Positions 1-11,959 of a DNA stretch of 64,000 bases are shown one piece after another. A program made the position numbers and the translations under genes. This DNA is from Tetrastigma voinierianum (taxonomy: Eukaryota > Streptophyta > Magnoliopsida > Vitales > Vitaceae). The notes below the pieces were generated by a model. The model was not told the DNA's origin. It saw only the letters and a list, made by a program, of their open reading frames with translations, and ran no database searches. The DNA lies in contig JAEQBH010005394.1 of the NCBI GenBank assembly GCA_016808115.1, positions 124,001 through 188,000 on the forward strand, given 5' to 3'. The stretch's first letter is position 1. Each line of letters opens with the position of its first letter.

Positions 1-1020
1 GAGTGAATTAGAAATTGCCTCCAAACATCCCTTGGAAACAGAATCAAACGCTTAGTTCATAAAAGCCAGGCTCCACATCCGATGGGAACAAGACTTTAAA
101 TGTATATATACACCCACCAGAAGGCTCAGCCCCAAGGGGCACCCCAGTTTTGTGGAAGGGGGAGGACCTAGCTCATGCTTCGTCTTCACCACACACGCAC
201 AAGGCGCCCGTGCCTGGGTTCGTGAATGTATATATCCTTAATTTTTTAAACTTGAAACAACAAAACGATGTCGTTTTTTTGCGAGGGTTACCATTGGGAG
301 TCCAAAACGCCGCTGCTTGGAGCAAATAATTTGTTGACTGAATGGACGCCTCTTTCCACGTGTGACGCGACTGTCCGAATGGGCCACGACTTAGTTGTGC
401 TTCATGATCAGACTAGTCGGGCCATGAGCAGTCTATATGGTCAGCATACATTCTCTCATCAATATACATTTTTTATTCATTCATTTCATATGTTTGAGAG
501 AAAAACTGAGTTCTGCATCATTCGGGTTCGACAACCAACAACAAAGGAAGCGCTCTTACCGTCATCATTTCATCATTATGATTTAATCATTATCTTTCCT
601 TCCTCAAGCACCACATGAGGGCAATATTTGTCTTGGCGAGATTAAAATAAACACAAGACTTGATTTACAAATAGGTTCTGATTACTTTTCTGGTTTTCCT
701 GCAAACGTGTTAATTGTTCGTCTGCTACTTGGTTTGTTCTATTCAAAAGTACTGATATCTAACATAAAATACCGCAACCATCTCACATATTTTTTAAAAT
801 TTTATAAAAGTTGTATTTCATATTAGTATATCACTAGATTATCATTATATTAAAGTTACTATTTTTATTTTTAAAAATTATGGTCTATTGTTCACGAGTC
901 ATGTCACTCACCTACCTCACCACTCAGACTAGTCCATTCCCTGAATAAATAAATATTGGGTCCCCCTTTTTTATTCTTTTTTTTCTTTTTTAATTTTGAG
1001 TTTCTTATTTTGATAGGAGA
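1..1020. other. Intergenic sequence, no gene recognised
   Basis: No reading frame here has recognisable protein similarity. The 116-codon open frame at 268-618 has no domain and lies in AT-rich sequence. A short palindromic AAACGA/TCGTTT-like motif occurs near 262-278. The rest is T-rich spacer. Confidence 0.6.
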
Positions 1021-1029
1021 TCGGATTTT

Positions 1030-1600
1030 TTAATATAATGTGGAGGATTGTGCTGAGATGTATTGGATTGAGATTTATTCAAATAAGAAAAATGTATTAG
1101 ATTGAGATGGTGGTAAATCCAATTTTGATTTGAATTTAAATGGTTTAAAGTCTTAACCTAATTTATTGTTTTTTCCAAATTTGGATTGATTTTGAATTAA
1201 TTTTATTAGATCTTATGGTTTAAAAGTTTATATGATGTTTTTAAATTTTTTATATGGCGATATTAAAAAGTGAATATTAAATACATTAAATTTTATTATA
1301 TTAATAAAAAATATAAATAACCACTAACAGGTATATATTCATATTTCTAATATACTGTGAAGGATTGTGAGTGAGATGTGTAGATTTGAGATGGTGATAA
1401 ATCTAAATTTGATTCGAATTTAAATGGTTTAAAGTCTTAAACTAATTTAATGTTTTTTCAAAATTGGATTGATTTTGAATTAATTTGATTATATCTTGTG
1501 GTTTAAAGTTTATATAATGCTTTTAAATTTTTATATGGTGATATTAAATACATGAACTTTCATTATATTAAGAAAAAATATAAATAAGTATTTCCAAATG
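1030..1600. repeat. Diverged direct tandem duplication, two units
   Basis: Unit 1 (about 1031-1321) and unit 2 (about 1348-1589) share the same order of motifs: GGATTGTG, TGAGATG, GAATTTAAATGG, TTTAAAGTCTTAA, GGATTGATTTTGAATTAAT and a TATATGG(C/T)GATATTAAA block, each ending in an AAAATATAAATAA stretch. Unit 2 has lost about 45 bases. The sequence is non-coding. It could be two copies of a small AT-rich element or a local duplication. Confidence 0.7.
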
Positions 1601-2468
1601 AGGCAGATTTGTCAGATTCATAACTTAACCAATTACCTCAGCTCAAACTTTAATGCAATCTGCTATATAATAAAACTTTATCAAGTATTTTACCGCCTCA
1701 GATAGGATTAATGTGGGTGGACATGGGCTTAAAAAATGACATTTCGTGTGTGTACAATAAGCTTCTGCTCGGAGTCAAACTCATGGTCGTATAAAAAATA
1801 TATAAATAAATTTATATATATATAAAAAAAGAATAAGAGATATAAAACAAATATGTAGTATTTAATTAATATTTTTATCGTCCAAATAAAATTATTTTAT
1901 AATTAATTAAAATTTTATAATACTAATGAAATTCTATAATTTAGCTTCAACATTTGTTTTTATCTAAAAATAAAATTAAAAAATGATGTAAGAGAAATTA
2001 ATGTCTCAGATGAGTTTGTAAGTACCGTGATTGAATAATTTGTTTTGAGATGAAGCGAAATTTATAGCTAAGAAATGAGTTGACCCGGTTTAAATGGGTC
2101 GGGCCAATTCGATCAAATTTTATTCGGGCCCATTTTTTGGTTAGCCTATCCCGGTCCTATGTAGGTCGCGAGCTAAACATTTTCTCTTTTTAAGAGAAAA
2201 ATAATTTAATTGAATCAAACTAGCAATACATTGATGAAACATGTAATTAAAATTACTAAAAACCACAATTTATGAAACATCATCCAGGTTAATAATACAA
2301 TGAAACGAATTAAAGCTTATACATTTGATAATTGAATTTACACGTTTGATATTACTATTGTGATTATAGTACATATGGCTCAAGTTTTGCAGCATACTGA
2401 TGACTATTTATTTGATTTATTGTCTCTTATAGTATATACTTTGTTCGTTTAAATTCCTCAAATACAAA
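1601..2468. other. Intergenic sequence, no gene recognised
   Basis: AT-rich spacer with no coding similarity and no clear repeat. It ends at the left target-site copy of the solo LTR that begins at 2474. Confidence 0.5.
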
Positions 2469-3422
2469 TAAACTATTAGGTTTCTAATGGCGATTAATCA
2501 TACATACACAGTGGAAAAATTAAAAATTTCGCATTTTCTAACCCGACTAGGAATCCATGTGATCCGATCAGATGATTCAGGGATAGAAAAATACCTTATT
2601 CGTGCAAGAGATCCTTATTCCATAGCCTCAGGTGTGCTCAAACCTCCTTATCGAATCGAAAGGTGCAATAAGATCAGCCCACCTTCTACAAAATTTATCC
2701 ACACGAACGAGCTCTCTTCTTGGAAATTGAGAGATAAATGAGTGCACGAAGACTTGTCGAGTCTCATTTAAAACCCCTTAGTCGCCTTTCAAGTGTGAAA
2801 AACGAATGAATTATCTCCACACAGAGATCCCTGGTTTAATACCACCTGCCCACAGGTCTTTCTCTCAACCCACACAATAAAAGTGTGACCGTAGGTCCAT
2901 ATCGACAAGGCCTAAAGCCCATTTCGAGCCCACGACCATGGGTCGTTCTAGCGGCCTCTAGCGAGCATTATGACTCTTACAAATTATGTGAATGTCAATA
3001 GCCCGATATAACCTAATCCATAATAAATGTCGTAGTCCCTTTGTTTCACGATATCCTAATTGAACACAAGGCATGGACTATGTCTCCCTTGTAAAGTTCA
3101 AATGCAATTTTCTCGACTTCCATATAAACTGATAATACAAATGACATTAATAATTCTTATTAATTCATTTGAGCATGACTATGCAATTTCCAATCCCACA
3201 TGTCGAAGGGCCCACGGATATCTCTCTAAAATGAGGGACAAATCCCTTTCATCCACTCACGTCCCTCTATATGATTTATTCTATGTCCAACTACAGTTTG
3301 TATTACCCAAGGATAAAAATATCGGTTTTTACGGATATATCGGTACTTTGATTTTACGGATATATCGGATATATCGAAGATATATCGATATTTATAAATT
3401 ATTCAAAATTTAAATATATATT

Positions 3423-3598
3423 TGTTGTAATAGAAATAAAATAAGAAGAAGGAGATGGAGAAGAAAACTTAGAATAATGTTTGTTAAGCTCTTGATAAGG
3501 GCTATTTATAGGCTTGTAATGAAGGCCAAAAGGTTCGGTGAAAACCAAAAGGACCCTTTCATGAATGATGGCCCGTTCATTCAAAATGTTTTATAACG
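3423..3598 (-). repeat. 3' LTR of copia element A
   Basis: On the plus strand it starts TGTTGTAATAGAAA and ends TTATAACG, where the other LTR has TTATAACA, so one terminal base has changed. It matches 10716-10891 along its length with scattered indels. The polypurine tract expected beside it is eroded. Confidence 0.88.
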
Positions 3599-3799
3599 CC
3601 GCAGACTGACCATAACATCAAAGGAGCATGCCTCGTAAAACCTTACTAGGAAAAACCCAGTGGGACAAAAACCTAGTGAAGGAAAAAAAAGAGCACATGT
3701 ACTTTGAAAGTATAATTCTTATCGTTAAAACCTTACTGGGGAAAAACCCGATGGAGACGAAAACACAGTGAAGGAAAAGAGTACAGTATACCTTGAGTG

Positions 3800-5400
3800 T
3801 TAAGACTCCCCTTGTGTTGTAATATCTCAGATTTTGAGAATATTTGAGCCTCCTCATTCGATTTAGTAGTAGAAATTTCTTGAAGATGTAGTGGAGTAAT
3901 GCCTTAGTGAATAAATCTACAGGATTATTACTAGACCTGATTTGTTGTATATCAATCTCACCATTGTTTTGAAGCTCATGCGTGTGAAATAACTTTGGAG
4001 AAATAGGTTTGGTTCGGTCTCCTTTGATGTATCCGCCTTTGAGTTGTGCAATACAAGCGACATTATCTACATATAATGATGTTGTTGTGTTTGAAATAGG
4101 AGAAAGACCACTAGAGTCACGAATATGTTGAATCATGGATCTTACTTAACAACATGCACTCCTAGCACTCATGTGCTAATGGCCTCGAATGATTGGAGGA
4201 GGTTGTTGCCACCATGGTTTTAGCAGTCTCCGAGGCAATGGAAATTCGCCACAAAAATAAATACATATCTGATTGTGATCGAGCCTTTATGGGATAGAAA
4301 GGTATCTGTCGGTATAACAAGTAACTCTGGTTTTGTACTGGAATAAGAGCCCTATATAACGTCTGAAGGTATCTCAGCAAATGTTTTACTCCGTTCCAAT
4401 GCACAGAGTAAGTATTGTTCTCTTGCAAGTAAGTTCAGAAAAATTTATATACGGCCTTGAACAATTTACAAGATCATTAGTGCTCCCGATTGCACTTAAG
4501 TATGAGTATACGGACGAGGTTCTCCATTCTCTTCTTTAGGGCCGAAGCGGTCTTTATCCACTTCAAGGGATCTTACTACCATAGGGGAGTTAAGGGGATG
4601 GGCATTGTCCATGTAAAAGCGCTTCATGACTTTTTCAGTGTATGTTGATCGATGGACAAAAATGTCATTTGAAAAATATACTCGATACGCAGGCGAAGCG
4701 ATATCTAATCTTACTGAATCTTTCATCTCAAATTCCTTTGCTTTAAATAATTAGCCGGTTTTGCAAAAGCCCATAGAGGGTCCCTATTAGATTGATAGGG
4801 ACTTCGACTTGTCAGCCGACTTCTGTTTCTGATAATACACATGGGCATATTGAATTATTTATATCCTTCTTTCAATAGTATGTACTCAAAACGATTGTAC
4901 CACATTCGACCAGTTGTTTGAGTCCATACAAGAGATTATTACAGCTTTATTGAATACATACCACATGGTTTTGAAAATTTTGCTTCAGATAATGTAAATC
5001 CTTCAGGGATTTTCATGTATATGTCCTCTCTGGATCATCTGAAATATGTTGTGACAACATCCATCAAATGCATTTCTAATTCTTTTGAAAGCTGCTAAAT
5101 GTATTAAATATCTAAGGTGATTGCATCCATTCTTGTGATATGTCTCCATCATAGTCAATCTGGGTCTTTGTGAAAAACCTTGTCTGATAAGTGAGCTTTT
5201 ATATCGTACAATTTCATTATTTTCATTTCTTTGTTATGCAAAGACCCATCTATATCAACGAGGCTTAACATTTTTCAAGTGTTGGAACTGCGGTTAAATA
5301 CTTCCCTTGCAGCTAACAATTCAATTATACGAATTCGCTGCTTTCATTTTCTCAATCATGTCGATTTAGGCGTCATTTAGGTTGTAGCTCTGATCATCGT
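3800..5400 (-). pseudogene. Copia A reverse transcriptase and RNase H remnants
   Basis: Three open stretches on the minus strand (4726-4496, 4428-4162, 4136-3618) give the C-terminal RT block (IFVHRSTYTEKVMKRFYMD-like) and RNase H (HWNGVKHLLRYLQ, then CIAQLKGGYIKG and the closing NNPVDLFTKAL motif). Further upstream, near 5280-5150, the RT start (GYRWVF, then RNENNEIVRYK) is legible but frameshifted. The catalytic YVDD region is not legible. Copy B preserves the N-terminal RT block better. No functional enzyme can be made from this copy. Confidence 0.82.
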
Positions 5401-5837
5401 TATTTTGCAGTTCCTTAGCATGAGCACTTATTGACAAGAGTATGTCTACAGGTCCCATATTTCTCCTTGATTCATATAATTTATAGAGATCTCTTCATTT
5501 ATAGGAGATAATTGGTCGATTATTACTCTTCTCTTGTATTTGTTTCCTTCTTATTGTAATGCGGCTCGACAAGAGCATTTGTATTGTAATGGAGTTCTTG
5601 AGGCTTGATTTCATGAAATTGTACTCATGGAGTAAACAACTTATTAGATTTTCTTTTTCTTTGGGAAAGAATCTTTGCAGATCAGATGATCTTGCGTTTT
5701 AGGTGTGGTTTTTAGATGTCTTGGCTATAGCATTTCTTGAATCCCACCCCATAGGGATCTCAATATGTGCTGGTGCATTGCTTAATTTGGAATATGTGAC
5801 TTTAATTACTTTATGCGGATCGGTGAAGCATACGTAA

Positions 5838-7100
5838 TTAATTTGCAAGATCCTGTAAATGAATGATTCTTTGAACTTTTAGTTCAGATTGTTTAGTACG
5901 AGGATCAAGATGCAACAATGAAGGTGTATTCCAATGCCATTTATTAGAATTTGGTTTATCTTCCCCTAATGGCGGGAAAACAGATTCATCGAAATGACAA
6001 TCGCAAAGCGGGCAATAAAAGATTCTGGTAAAAGGCTGAGGTAATGGATAATCGGCGAAAGAAAACCTACATAAATACCAGTCGTTGAGGACCCATTTTA
6101 GAATGATGTTTTGGAGGAATAGGGACATAAGCGCACAACCAAAGACACGTAAATGGAAATATTTGGTTTGGGACCGAGCAATTGTAAGGAAAAACACTGA
6201 TCACCCGATAGGACGAAGACGGATTAAATTACCCGGCATGCGATGAGGCATGCCCCAACGAATAAAGGTAATTTGGTTCTTAAGAGTAATGGTGTAATCC
6301 ATTGCAAAGCCTTAATGAAGAAGGTCGAGTTAGGCCGTTAGGTATGGGTATGAGCAACAGGATATTGAACCTCTATGCCCACGAGGACATCTGATAGTCA
6401 TGTTTGTGAAGAATTCATCGGCGTATCGGATCAGTCTTAATAGGATGATCCGAGGGAAGGTAATGCGCGGGTTTGATGAATTTGTGTAGAAGTAAGAGAG
6501 GGTGCAAGCAAGGTTCTAGTAGAAGAAGGCAAACATGCTGGGACCAGCAGTGGATGCATGTGGAACCATGTAGTAAGCGAAGGATCACTAGTTGGGTCGA
6601 TGGGTCCACAAATGTCCTTGAATCGTTCTAGAGAATTGAGGTCTCGAATGTCGACTTTGAGAAGAAGGTCGGTAGATAAACTTTCCTTGAGTATAAGTAA
6701 AATGATTCCATAGTAATTATATTTGGATATATGACTGAGTGGTCAGGAATGACGTTAAATGGTGAAGTATATGCTGAAGCATAGGGTGCTGGATGGCCAA
6801 GTCGTTCCATGCCATAGAGCGATGGGGTTGGAGTTGCGAACCGGGTTGATTGCATAAGATTCTTGGTGTTAATGGTGGTGAGATATAAACCACATTCTAA
6901 TGATCATGATTTTTCGGAGATACATTTTGTCTTGGTTGTAGTAATGAGGAGAATTGATGAATTTCATCGCTCATTGTTTCTAGATGGTATCATTCCTACG
7001 GATATCTTTAAAACTTCGGTAAATTGCGTTTGGATTGGGTGAATAAGGGCATCTTGAAGGTGAAGTAGTACCACCTAGTAGAATAATAGTGACTCACCGA
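5838..7100 (-). pseudogene. Copia A integrase remnant
   Basis: The open stretch 6197-5838 gives the C-terminal integrase region (FHLRVFGCA, then CDCHFDESVFPPLGEDKPN), which aligns with copy B around 38880-39110. The stretch 6855-6628 contains an ERLGHPAPYA-like match to the zinc-binding histidine region at the integrase N-terminus. Between them the frame is broken many times and the catalytic triad cannot be read. Confidence 0.72.
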
Positions 7101-7199
7101 GCCTCGATTAAGTTGACGAGGACCGGAAATAGTAGTAGCATTTAAGAAGGGGCTAATGTTAATTGGGAAAATACTTCTTTATTTGGAGAATAGAATGAG

Positions 7200-8220
7200 T
7201 TGTAGCACAGTGCGGACAAATATCTCGATGATTTTAGGCTAGGGTGTCTTCTAATGAAGTGGGAAGGCATCGTGTTTTCTTGAATGTATATAAATAAGGT
7301 TTAGAGATTACAATAAAAGCAAATATCTGAAACATTAAAGGTCTGTGTAAAAGATTGAAAATAAATAAAGAACTAATCGAATTTATTGTACCCATCACCA
7401 ATTGGTGGAAATATTTAATGGGATCCTCGACCAAATGTTTGGTAGTGCGACGGTCACGTGATAATGACGTCATGCCCATGTATATCATTATCTGAGTTGG
7501 CGTTGCGTGATACTCTAGCGGTGGTTGCACAGTAGTTTGTGACTTCCCGCCCGATTAGGTGCCTTTCTTATTTTGAAGGGACCGGTTATGATGTGCGGAA
7601 TTATTACCCGCGGCACGCCCTCGACCACCACCACGTCCTTGTCGCTTTTTCCCATGGTCGGCCATTTTGTGCCATTGTGCATTGTATGGGGGATCTGAAA
7701 GTAGCATTTGCTTAAATCTTTAGACCTGTAGGATGAGATTGATGATTTTGAGTAAAGCTCGTTATTCTTTTCAGCCTGGAGACATCACGATCAATTCGAA
7801 TATTTAGTAAATGAGCGCTCTCTATATTCATTTGTTCGAGGGCACATTAGAGGCGTGAAAAGTGTAAAAGTTTTTGAGAGCATATCCTCATCGGTGATGT
7901 TCTCCCATGGCTTTAGCTATTGAACGATATTAAATAAAGCCGGGTGTGTTCGGCTAACGGACTTAAAGTCTTGAGCCGTAGTCGTGTCGTATCTTGCTTT
8001 GGGAGTAATCTTTGTTTTAAGTGGTGTGTCGGTGCTAAATATCGGAGGACCAATGGATCTTTTCTTTGTAGTCATTCATTCTTGAGACTTTCATCAAGAT
8101 GATGGCGAAGGAAAATTAAAGCCTTAGCGCGATCCTGCAGGGATGCACTATTAGTTTCTTTGATGGTTTTTCCCAGGTTCAAAAATTAATAAAATGTGTA
8201 ATAAAGATGATCAAAATTTA
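7200..8220 (-). pseudogene. Copia A gag region remnant
   Basis: The minus strand across 8190-7560 aligns with the gag region of copy B (36585-37440), including the glycine/arginine-rich stretch before the zinc knuckle (plus-strand CCACCACCACGTCC near 7628). The frame is closed repeatedly. The open stretch 7530-7234 lies downstream of the knuckle and has no separate identity. Confidence 0.6.
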
Positions 8221-8223
8221 ACA

Positions 8224-10228
8224 TGTGACGCCCCAAATCCGGGGTGTCCGTTGACTACCCGTCAACATGCGGAAATCTATACATCTCGTATCACGAGACG
8301 CATACCTGAGTAACAATGGCCTCTTGGGCCCATAAGCGATACTGAAATAATATTAATCTTATATTCGATAGTTTACATGCACATTTCTAAGATTTATCGT
8401 AAGTACAAAAAATTTTCTCTGCCATTTGGCTTTCTTCTCAAAAGTTATCCCTACTGAGTGTCGTCTCCCTGGATAGTCCACACTTTTTTGAAAGGGGTCC
8501 CACGGCAGGTGGCCAACCAGTGAAGAATCCTCTGAGGGTTACCACGCTTTAAATCGTATGCAATGCGTATATAAACAATGTCAGCATTTAAATGCAATTA
8601 TTTTCTATGTGAAATGTTTACACCATGCATGAGATCGACCCTCATGCTCACCACGAGTCCCAAGCCGACTCCTCACTGGAATGCCAAATGTGAAATAAAA
8701 CCCGGTCACACCACGACTAAACCATTGGAAAACCCTCGATTTATTTATAGCGATTTGATTCTTTTCACTTTATTTTGTAGGAGCCGGTTCCAGTTTACAC
8801 GATAGACCGTATACTTCTGACATTTTTATGACTTTGCGTCGTCGGGATTCATGTCTAGCGAGTGAATAAGTGGGACGCTTTCACCACTGAGAGATCTGCC
8901 CGGTATCGCCCGAAACATGTAATTTATACGTTTGATCATTCACGCTCGTGAATCTCTACCTTGGACTTTGTCCCATTTTCGAGTTCACGACCCGTTCATA
9001 ACATTGATGAATAAACCTTACCTGCACCCACGGGCGGCAGCGATGTGGCGGTGCATAATATTACATGATGTCAATGCATTTTCCTCATGTTACATGCATG
9101 AATAAAACCTTTACGAAACATTTACGCCATGGATAATTATAATTTATACGTAATTTATGTGCAAACGTATTATCGTCAAAAGCGTACGTCGATATCCGCG
9201 ATTCCTTACTGCTTTGCATGTTATTCAAACTAATACATAACACACAGCGGGTCTTCTTGCAGGACCATTCGAGGTACCTCCGACCCTTAAGCGACATGAA
9301 CGTCCAGGTTCCCGAAAGCGTTAGCACACATTAACAAAGCCATAATGCACAGAAACCTTAGGTTTCTATTCATCTAACTCCCATAATCCGAAAACCGGTC
9401 ATGAAATCCATACCCCTTAGTCCCAAGGCTTGAGACTAATTCATATGGCTCTCTTGGCCTCCCATAGCAATCCCTACGTTATAAGGCCTTTAGGCTAAAG
9501 TAAGCAAAGTGAAAATATCCTCTCTTGGAAGTTGAACTCGACTTTTGGTATCCGCCACGTGCGATCATTGCGTCGCCTTGGCTAGTCTCGAACTTTTCGA
9601 GCGTCGACGCGAGGCGGGAAAATCTCCTTTCCTTTCCTTCATCCTCCTTTTCTTCCTTTTCTCTCTAAGAACCGTTTCCCTCTTTTTCTCTTCCTTTCTT
9701 TTCTTCCTTTTGCCTTCTTTTCAACCTGCTTTTAATTGTATTTTATATAATTTTCTCTCAATTTCTCTTTTCTCCTTTGTCCTTTTCTCACCTTTTGGAG
9801 AAAATCTTCATCTGATCAAGGAGAAATTGCCACCTCCCCTCCTTCCTCGAACGAGAGTGTAGCTCTCCGCTTTTCGTACATTTTCTTTATTTCTTAAATC
9901 CATTTATGACATCATCCACCCCACGTGGCTTAAGTATGAGCCATGGGATTCAATTCCCACCTTGGCAATTGTGAGGCCATGCATTCAAGTGTCACACACT
10001 TGTGGTGCCAAGTGGCGTCACTTGTCTTCTTAGTAGTGTGTGTCAAGTAGGCCTTGCTCAACGTGAAATCCAGGCCACGGATCCAGCGAGGAGTCGACGT
10101 GGTAATTTAAATTCGAGGGCAGGTTCCAGCGGAGGAAGTCGGATTTTTAGGTCATCAGAATCTGAAAAATTAGGATTTTCAGTATTCCTATTTACCTTTA
10201 TCAAAAATCTTTAGATTTCTGAGATACA
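8224..10228 (+). mobile_element. 2-kb LTR-like insertion inside copia A leader (layer 4)
   Basis: Aligning copy A with copy B shows that A carries about 2 kb of extra sequence between the leader (…AAATAAATAAAT side) and the gag-proximal sequence. The insert starts TGTGACGCCCCAAATCC and ends GAGATACA, so its termini are TGT…ACA as in an LTR. It has no polymerase or gag frame. GC content is higher than the surroundings, and a run of C/T-rich sequence lies at 9620-9850. Orientation is assumed from the TGTGACGCCCC start, which recalls large gypsy-type LTRs. I could not find a clean target-site duplication, so a solo LTR is the favoured but unproven reading. Confidence 0.6.
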
Positions 10229-10715
10229 ATATGAAGAAATAAATAAATATAGAATTCAAATTTAACAAAATTTAAATTATTGCCAATAATTATGCTATAA
10301 TTAAGTTAAACAAAATTCTTACGGAATTAGTGTGATATCGATTGTAAATCAAGTTTGTTCACTCTGGAATGATGGCAAATTGAATTCTTCTAGAATTCAA
10401 GTGTAGTGAGTTAGCTATGATTCTTGATAATGAAATTCTCTTTGGAATTTATGTCAAGTGAAAATGGTATAAAACGCTATCAATTTCCCAATATTAGTGT
10501 GAACTAAAAAAAATAAAAAAAAAAAGAATCGTGGGTGATCGTTATAAGATTTAAGCAATCTCACAACTTCAAATTTTAGATGTCAACAAAGTACATATAG
10601 GAAAAACTTTTAAAACAAATCAACAACAAACAGAATTTGGGTAGACCTGGGGTGGAGCGAGTTTTGGCAAATGTCCGAAACTGCCTATCGCTTCAGGAGA
10701 ATCGTGATGATAACG

Positions 10716-10891
10716 TGTTGTAATAGAAATAAAATAAGGAGAAGGAGATGGAGAAGAAAACTTAGAATAATCTTTATTCCACTCTTGATAAGGCCTATTT
10801 ATAAGGCTTTGTATTAGGAAAATGAAAGGTTACAGTGAGAAAACCAAATGACCTTTCATAATGATGGTCATTCATTAAAATATTTATAACA
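10716..10891 (-). repeat. 5' LTR of copia element A
   Basis: On the plus strand it starts TGTTGTAATAGAAAT and ends TTTATAACA, giving perfect TGTT…AACA termini. The next bases, ATATT, repeat those before the left LTR. The leader sequence adjacent on the left matches the leader of copy B. Confidence 0.9.
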
Positions 10892-11959
10892 ATATTCAAT
10901 TTATATATCAAAATTAGTTTGAAGGTATATGAAATGAAAGCGCTCATTTCTCTTTACCGTATTGGTTTTCCCCAATTTACATAATAATTTAATGATAACA
11001 ATTAATGATAGAAGACATAAATTTAATACAGATCTCTTGATCTTCTTCTCTTTTCTGCAAATAATTAATTATAACTGATGCTATGCACATAAATAATTAA
11101 TGATAGTAATTATTGGAAGAATATCACAGTAAATGATATTAATTATTAGAAAAGACTTTTTCATTCTCTCATCTCTTTGTCTCTTATTTATTTTACCATA
11201 ATAAATATTCGGCGATATTGTTTTTTGGTACATCAAAAACACACGATTAAGTCGATATATGCGATGTACGCCGGTTTGGAGTGTTTAATTACTACAAGCA
11301 CATTTTGTGTTGGATTTGTATCGGATATATCTTGCAAATTATCGATATATGGCGTTTGAAGCGATTTTGATTTTTTTCAGTAAGCGATTTTCTTTACAAA
11401 AATCATAGGGATGGCCCGACACCGAAATATATCGGCGATATATAGTCAATATTTGTGACATTTTAACTGGTATTATCATCTATTACAAGCATTTGATGTT
11501 GAGCGTATTGAAAGCATGAAACTACCGTGTAAGGGACTATGGTGGTGTTGGGTTGAAGGACAAAAAAGAAGACATTATTATGATGAAAAGTACTTGTGAC
11601 TTATAGTCCATGTAATATTCTCATGGTGGGTCGATCCAGTACAATGTTCACCAACATGTACTAATGAACTAACTTAATATCATTTATCCATGATCATGTC
11701 AAACTCCATATTAGTCTTAATTCACTATTGCCTCACCAATAATGAACGACCATGGACAATTTAGAATAGTATTTCATTTGAAATCTAAGGTTCTACTATC
11801 AAGTCACACACACTTGATGATCATAAGTGGAATCAACTATTCATGAAGTAAATAACCAAATTAGAAATGTAAGATGATAATGAAAATGCCTATTTATTAT
11901 TTAAATATGAAAGTAATAACAATTACACTATTGCCTTAGGGCACATCACTAACATAAAC

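Larger units (their letters stand above)
3423..10891 (-). mobile_element. Ty1/copia LTR retrotransposon A, degenerate (layer 3)
   Basis: Two 176-bp LTRs (3423-3598 and 10716-10891) bound the element and identical ATATT copies flank it (3418-3422 and 10892-10896). Read on the minus strand the order is 5' LTR, leader, gag, protease, integrase, reverse transcriptase, RNase H, 3' LTR, which is the Ty1/copia order. Every domain is broken by stops and frameshifts, so it is non-autonomous. The leader is interrupted by a 2-kb insert (8224-10228). Copy B at 35.5-41.7 kb is the same family: the LTRs, leader, integrase and RT blocks align in order. The base just inside the 5' LTR is not the usual TGGTATCAGAGC; the sequence there is CGTTATCATCACGA, which could suit half-tRNA priming. 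Confidence 0.92.
3307..11480. mobile_element. ATATCG-rich repeat element, interrupted (layer 2)
   Basis: Left part 3307-3422 and right part about 10897-11480 both carry many copies of GATATATCG/ATATCGG motifs. The two parts became separated when copia element A landed between them. The sequence TATTAC flanks both sides (3301-3306 and 11481-11486) and may be its target duplication. The original element would be about 0.7 kb and non-coding. No terminal inverted repeat is obvious and the family is not identified. Confidence 0.45.
2474..11954 (-). mobile_element. Solo LTR split by nested insertions (layer 1)
   Basis: The outer ends form an LTR read on the minus strand. It starts TGTTAG (at 11954) and ends CTAATA (at 2474), a near-perfect inverted terminus with one change from the expected CTAACA. 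Both ends are flanked by the same five bases, TAAAC (2469-2473 and 11955-11959). The LTR itself is about 2474-3300 plus about 11487-11954, roughly 1.3 kb; everything between was inserted later. The 5' end (GTGCCCTAAGGCAATAG on the minus strand) resembles copia LTRs of the large Angela/SIRE type, recalled from general knowledge. No internal polymerase sequence belongs to it, so I read it as a solo LTR. The inner boundaries are less certain than the outer ones. Confidence 0.62.

Noticed and set aside
268..618. 116-codon open frame on the plus strand
   Set aside because: No domain, no homologue I recognise, and composition like translated AT-rich spacer.
2487..2741. 84-codon open frame
   Set aside because: It lies inside the solo LTR end; the signal is explained by LTR sequence, not a gene.
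9545..9862. 105-codon serine/leucine/phenylalanine-rich frame
   Set aside because: Translation of a CT-rich run inside the layer-4 insert; low complexity.
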